Assembly (NCBI GenBank): GCA_016712105.1
Contig: JADJRU010000018.1
Span: 1-9,154 of the forward strand
Source: Ahniella sp.
GTDB lineage: Bacteria > Pseudomonadota > Gammaproteobacteria > Xanthomonadales > Ahniellaceae
Direction of reading: 5' to 3'
DNA length: 9,154 bases
The notes beneath the pieces were generated by a model. It worked only from the letters and a program-made list of their open reading frames with translations, did no database searches and had not been told where the DNA came from. Below are positions 7,214 to 9,154 of this stretch, in pieces. Made by a program: the position numbers and the translations under genes. Position 1 is the stretch's first letter. Every line of letters starts with the position of its first letter.

Positions 7214-7411
7214 ATCAAAGCCCGGTTGCGAGCTGACAGAACGCGTTCGGGCCCTGAGCCGGTGTTCACAAGATGATGCCGATCTTCGGCGCAAGAGGAA
7301 GTTGATTTCCCGGCGTTCACTCTCGCGACCCGGTCTTCGAGCCACTAGAACGGGCCCTCAACCAGAAGTCGCGATTCTCATCTGCCTCTTCGGACAACTT
7401 CTCCCGCAAGC
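7214..7411. other. Intergenic stretch without recognised features
   Basis: No gene is supported here on either strand. I see no intrinsic terminator after the FG-GAP stop, only a small GCCGA-TCT-TCGGC hairpin near 7273-7285. From about 7391 a weak match to the repeat at 4915-4962 begins. Confidence 0.5.
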
Positions 7412-7437
7412 GGTGGCTGTCAAGCTACTTGTCGCTT
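7412..7437 (+). repeat. Dispersed repeat, copy 2
   Basis: GGTGGCTGTCAAGCTACTTG and the next six bases match the minus strand of 4940-4915 with a single A/C difference. The copy directly precedes the palindromic repeat element that starts near 7456. Confidence 0.75.
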
Positions 7438-7455
7438 TTTCGGTTACTCCCCCTC

Positions 7456-7574
7456 CGCTCGTCATCCCCGCGCAAGCGGGGATCCACTCGTTGCGACCCG
7501 GTTTGGGTCGTGAGGCACCCGAGTGGTTTCCCGCTTTCGCGGGAATGACGGACTGGGTGTGTGGCACAAGCGTT
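7456..7574. repeat. Palindromic intergenic element, intact copy
   Basis: Outer arms 7461-7490 and 7520-7549 are inverted copies with 26 of 30 positions matching. Each arm is itself a hairpin: ATCCCCGC-GCAA-GCGGGGAT (7464-7483) and TTCCCGC-TTTC-GCGGGAA (7528-7545). The middle holds a third hairpin, CGACCC (7494-7499) with GGGTCG (7505-7510). Sequence similarity with the second copy continues to 7574. The arm core recalls widespread GTCATTCCCGCGAAAGCGGG repeats of proteobacteria, including the Neisseria dRS3 consensus (from memory). It encodes nothing; it is probably a REP or MITE-like element. Confidence 0.8.
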
Positions 7575-7598
7575 CAGAAGCGCGTTTTCGCCGGCCCC

Positions 7599-7625
7599 TG
7601 CGCCCGTCATCCTCGCGCACAGCCC
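7599..7625 (+). repeat. Partial palindromic-element end, solo copy
   Basis: CGCCCGTCATCCTCGCGCAC (7601-7620) is a diverged copy of the element's left end, cut off in the loop. It is followed at once by the better left end at 7628-7647, so two left ends lie 27 bases apart as a short tandem duplication. Confidence 0.6.
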
Positions 7626-7627
7626 TG

Positions 7628-7647
7628 CGCTCGTCATCCCCGCGCAA
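7628..7647 (+). repeat. Left part of palindromic element copy 2, split by the IS
   Basis: CGCTCGTCATCCCCGCGCAA is identical to 7456-7475 of the intact copy. It stops at the GCAA loop, where the IS terminal repeat begins. The rest of this copy resumes at 9056 on the far side of the IS. Confidence 0.75.
7644..7647. repeat. Probable target duplication, left (GCAA)
   Basis: GCAA abuts the left terminal repeat and GAAA (9056-9059) abuts the right one. The left flank ends CCCCGC-GCAA and the right flank begins GAAA-GCGGGG, so both are the loop of the same hairpin. One of four bases differs, so the duplication is probable, not proven. Confidence 0.5.
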
Positions 7648-7669
7648 CAGACCGTGTGAAAACTGCGGC
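7648..7669 (+). repeat. IS left terminal inverted repeat
   Basis: Reads inward CAGACCGTGTGAAAACTGCG. The right end read inward is CAGACTGTGTGGAAAACCTG followed by CGC. They agree over about 20 positions with one substitution and two single-base indels. Confidence 0.75.
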
Positions 7670-7820
7670 CGTGACGCGAAGGTCTAACGATTTGCGTTGT
7701 TTCTGGTCGGAGGGGGCGATTTTTGGTCCTTGGCCCGGTTTTGGGGTTCAGGACATGACGTGACGGCGACCTTGGGGCGCATGTATTGGTTCTGCGGCCG
7801 TTTTTTTGGGCTCGCAATCT

Positions 7821-9029
7821 CTAGGTGGTGCGCCAAGCCGCGATCATCTTGTTCGCACTCATGATGTTGATACAACGCTTCATGTTGTGCGCGAGGACCA
7901 CGAGGGAGATTTCGGCGCTTGCCTTTTCGATGCCGCGGACGAGGAGCTTTGGTCCACCTAGCAAGTACTTCAGGCTGGCAAATGGATGTTCAGCGATGGC
8001 CTTTCGACGCCTGACCATATCTGGGTGCAGCTTGGCTCGCGCATTCATCCGCTCTGCGGCATCGGCATGGAATGAGCGCGCGATGCTGCGGAACTTACTG
8101 TCGGTGCAGTTCGGCCGAAGCGGGCAATTCGGGCAAGCGTTTGTCTTGTATTGATAGGTCTGTTTGCCCTGGTCCGTCTTGTACTTGCGGGCCCTCCCGG
8201 CGGACAGTGATAGATATCTTGCTCCGGGTCGTATCTGAACTGAGATTGCGAAAATGCCTTGCCGCGGTGTTCGGCACCAACGGTGCCGGCACGATCACCG
8301 TGATTCCCCGCTTTGATCGCATCGGCGCGTGCTCTCATTCCTGATAACCCGTATCAGCAATGACCGTCAGCGACGCCGCTTCCAGAACCGATTTGGCTGC
8401 CTCTGCCATCGGCGCCAATTGCTGGTGGTCATTGCCATCATTGGTCACCGCAAAATCGACAATCAACGCATGCTTGGCATCTACCGCCGTCTGCACGTTA
8501 TAGGCCACCTGCATGCCGTCATGCGCCGTCCGCATCAACTTCGCTTCTGCCTCTGTCGCAACGAACTGCTTCGACGTCTTCAGTTCGCCCTCGATCGTCA
8601 ATAGGCCCTCTCGGCGCTCTCGTAATGCTGCCAGCGCCGACTCCACCGCCTTCGGATCTTCCTGCGGCTCTTGCCGATCTGTCCGGTCCAGCCCATCAAG
8701 GTAATCCTTGATCCGCCGGTCAATCAATTGCCTCGTCGAATCTACCCGCGACTGCGTCCACACCTGCTTCTTCGGCCCTTATACATAAAGCTGTCGCAAA
8801 TCCCCGGGCGAATAACCAGGCCGTCCCGTCGCCTTCGCCACCACCGATCAGGCAACGCCCGGCCAAGTCCAGCGAATCCACAAATGCAGCGATCACCCGC
8901 ACCGGCGAGCGCCCCACGGAATCAAATCATCGAGAACCTCCGGAAACAACGTCGCCTGATTCCGGCTCTCGCCTACGATGGCCCCTCATCGCTCCCAGAT
9001 CCGTTCCGCTCTCCACGAATTTTCTCCAT
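7821..9029 (-). pseudogene. IS1182-type DDE transposase, multiply disrupted
   Basis: The reading starts at an ATG at 9029-9027 (M-E-K-I-R-G-E-R) and ends at TAG 7823-7821. Pieces in order: S-D-E-G-P to 8979; frameshift (apparent loss of one T near 8978); V-G-E-S-R-N-Q-A-T-L-F-P-E-V-L-D-D to about 8920; frameshift; S-P-V-R-V-I-A-A-F-V-D-S-L-D-L-A to about 8860; frameshift; A-K-A-T-G-R-P-G-Y-S-P-G-D-L-R-Q-L-Y-V, then TAA at 8781-8779. Roughly 80-100 residues are missing there, including the first catalytic Asp. The frame then runs to A-D-T-G-Y-Q-E (second Asp) and TGA at 8337-8335. T-V-I-V-P-A-P, Y-D-P-E-Q-D-I-Y-H-C-P-P-G and A-R-K-Y-K-T-D-Q-G lie in successive frames. The last 123 codons are intact: C-P-N-C-P-L-R-P-N-C and the catalytic Glu in A-E-H-P-F-A-S-L-K. 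Confidence 0.85.
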
Positions 9030-9032
9030 GTA

Positions 9033-9055
9033 GCGCAGGTTTTCCACACAGTCTG
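9033..9055 (-). repeat. IS right terminal inverted repeat
   Basis: On the plus strand it reads GCGCAGGTTTTCCACACAGT and ends CTG at 9055. It is the inverted partner of 7648-7669. The transposase ATG lies four bases inside it. Confidence 0.75.
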
Positions 9056-9059
9056 GAAA
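9056..9059. repeat. Probable target duplication, right (GAAA)
   Basis: The four bases next to the right terminal repeat are GAAA, one change from the GCAA at the left end, and they are followed by GCGGGG, the descending arm of the split hairpin. Confidence 0.5.
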
Positions 9060-9154
9060 GCGGGGAACTCACTCGTGCCACCCGGTAGGGTCGTGAGGCG
9101 ACCGGTGGTTCCGCTTTCGCGGGAATGACGGACACGGTGTGCGGAACGAGCGTT
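9056..9154 (+). repeat. Right part of palindromic element copy 2, reaching the window end
   Basis: Aligns with 7472-7574 of the intact copy with small gaps: GCGGGG, ACTCG, ACCCGG, GGGTCGTGAGGC, CCGCTTTCGCGGGAATGACG, GGTGTG and AGCGTT all recur in order. The copy is slightly shortened in the right arm (TTCCGC against TTCCCGC). It may continue beyond the window. Confidence 0.75.

Larger units (their letters stand above)
7648..9055 (-). mobile_element. Degenerate IS1182-type insertion sequence
   Basis: 1408 bases bounded by imperfect terminal inverted repeats and carrying a broken transposase on the minus strand. Full-length IS1182-family elements are somewhat longer; the shortage fits the central deletion in the transposase. 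The termini fall in the loop of a palindromic repeat, and joining the two flanks rebuilds that repeat. The element cannot move by itself. Its left 150 bases (7670-7820) are non-coding and hold a CTGCGGCCGT direct repeat (7663-7672 and 7792-7801) and a T run. The family name rests on recalled protein motifs. Confidence 0.8.

Noticed and set aside
7456..7647. CRISPR-like array from the repeated CGCTCGTCATCCCCGCGC units
   Set aside because: Only three units, spaced 125 and 7 bases apart, each part of a larger palindrome. No regular spacers and no cas genes.
7791..7807. GCGGCCG followed by seven T as an intrinsic terminator
   Set aside because: The stem is only a short CGGCCG palindrome without a usable loop, and no gene on the plus strand precedes it closely.
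6999..7817. ORFs over the repeat region after the FG-GAP gene (for example 6999-7763 plus and 7425-7817 minus)
   Set aside because: Their translations contain the P-R-K-R-G-S or F-P-R-K-R-E type strings produced when GTCATCCCCGCGAAAGCGG repeats are read as protein, a known false-gene signature.

Overview
This is a GC-rich bacterial window. The protein families, the codon use and the C-terminal F-K-N-G-F-E ending of the secreted protein suggest a gammaproteobacterium of the Lysobacterales (Xanthomonadales), perhaps near Rhodanobacteraceae. That placement is from memory of families, not from a search.

Region 1 (3-4828, + strand) is a tight four-gene operon: a membrane protein with a C-terminal DUF4129 domain (5' end outside the window), a DUF4350 membrane protein, a MoxR-type AAA+ ATPase and a DUF58 protein. 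Each junction overlaps or is coupled (ATGA at 1172, a possible 23-codon linker ORF at 2476-2547, TGATG at 3516-3520). The set looks like one envelope-associated MoxR chaperone-type system: a cytosolic ATPase, a DUF58/vWA-like adaptor, and two membrane partners.

Region 2 (4829-5237) has no convincing gene. It holds several hairpins, the best being a perfect 9-bp stem closed by a GCAA tetraloop at 5089-5110, and one half of a dispersed inverted repeat.

Region 3 (5238-7213) is a secreted FG-GAP/VCBS seven-repeat beta-propeller protein, interrupted by one apparent single-base deletion at about 6668. Restoring one C gives an uninterrupted 658-residue protein.

Region 4 (7214-9154) is repeat-rich. 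A palindromic intergenic element (7461-7549, repeat unit to about 7574) is followed by a second copy that has been split by an insertion sequence. The IS (7648-9055) has matching terminal inverted repeats and a dead IS1182-type transposase on the minus strand, with frameshifts, stops and a central deletion. It sits in the tetraloop of the palindromic element, with a GNAA tetranucleotide on each side that looks like a 4-bp target duplication. Excising the IS rebuilds the second element.

I see no tRNA, rRNA, CRISPR array, phage or defence genes. The operon and the secreted protein belong to known families. The least expected structure is the IS-in-hairpin arrangement.
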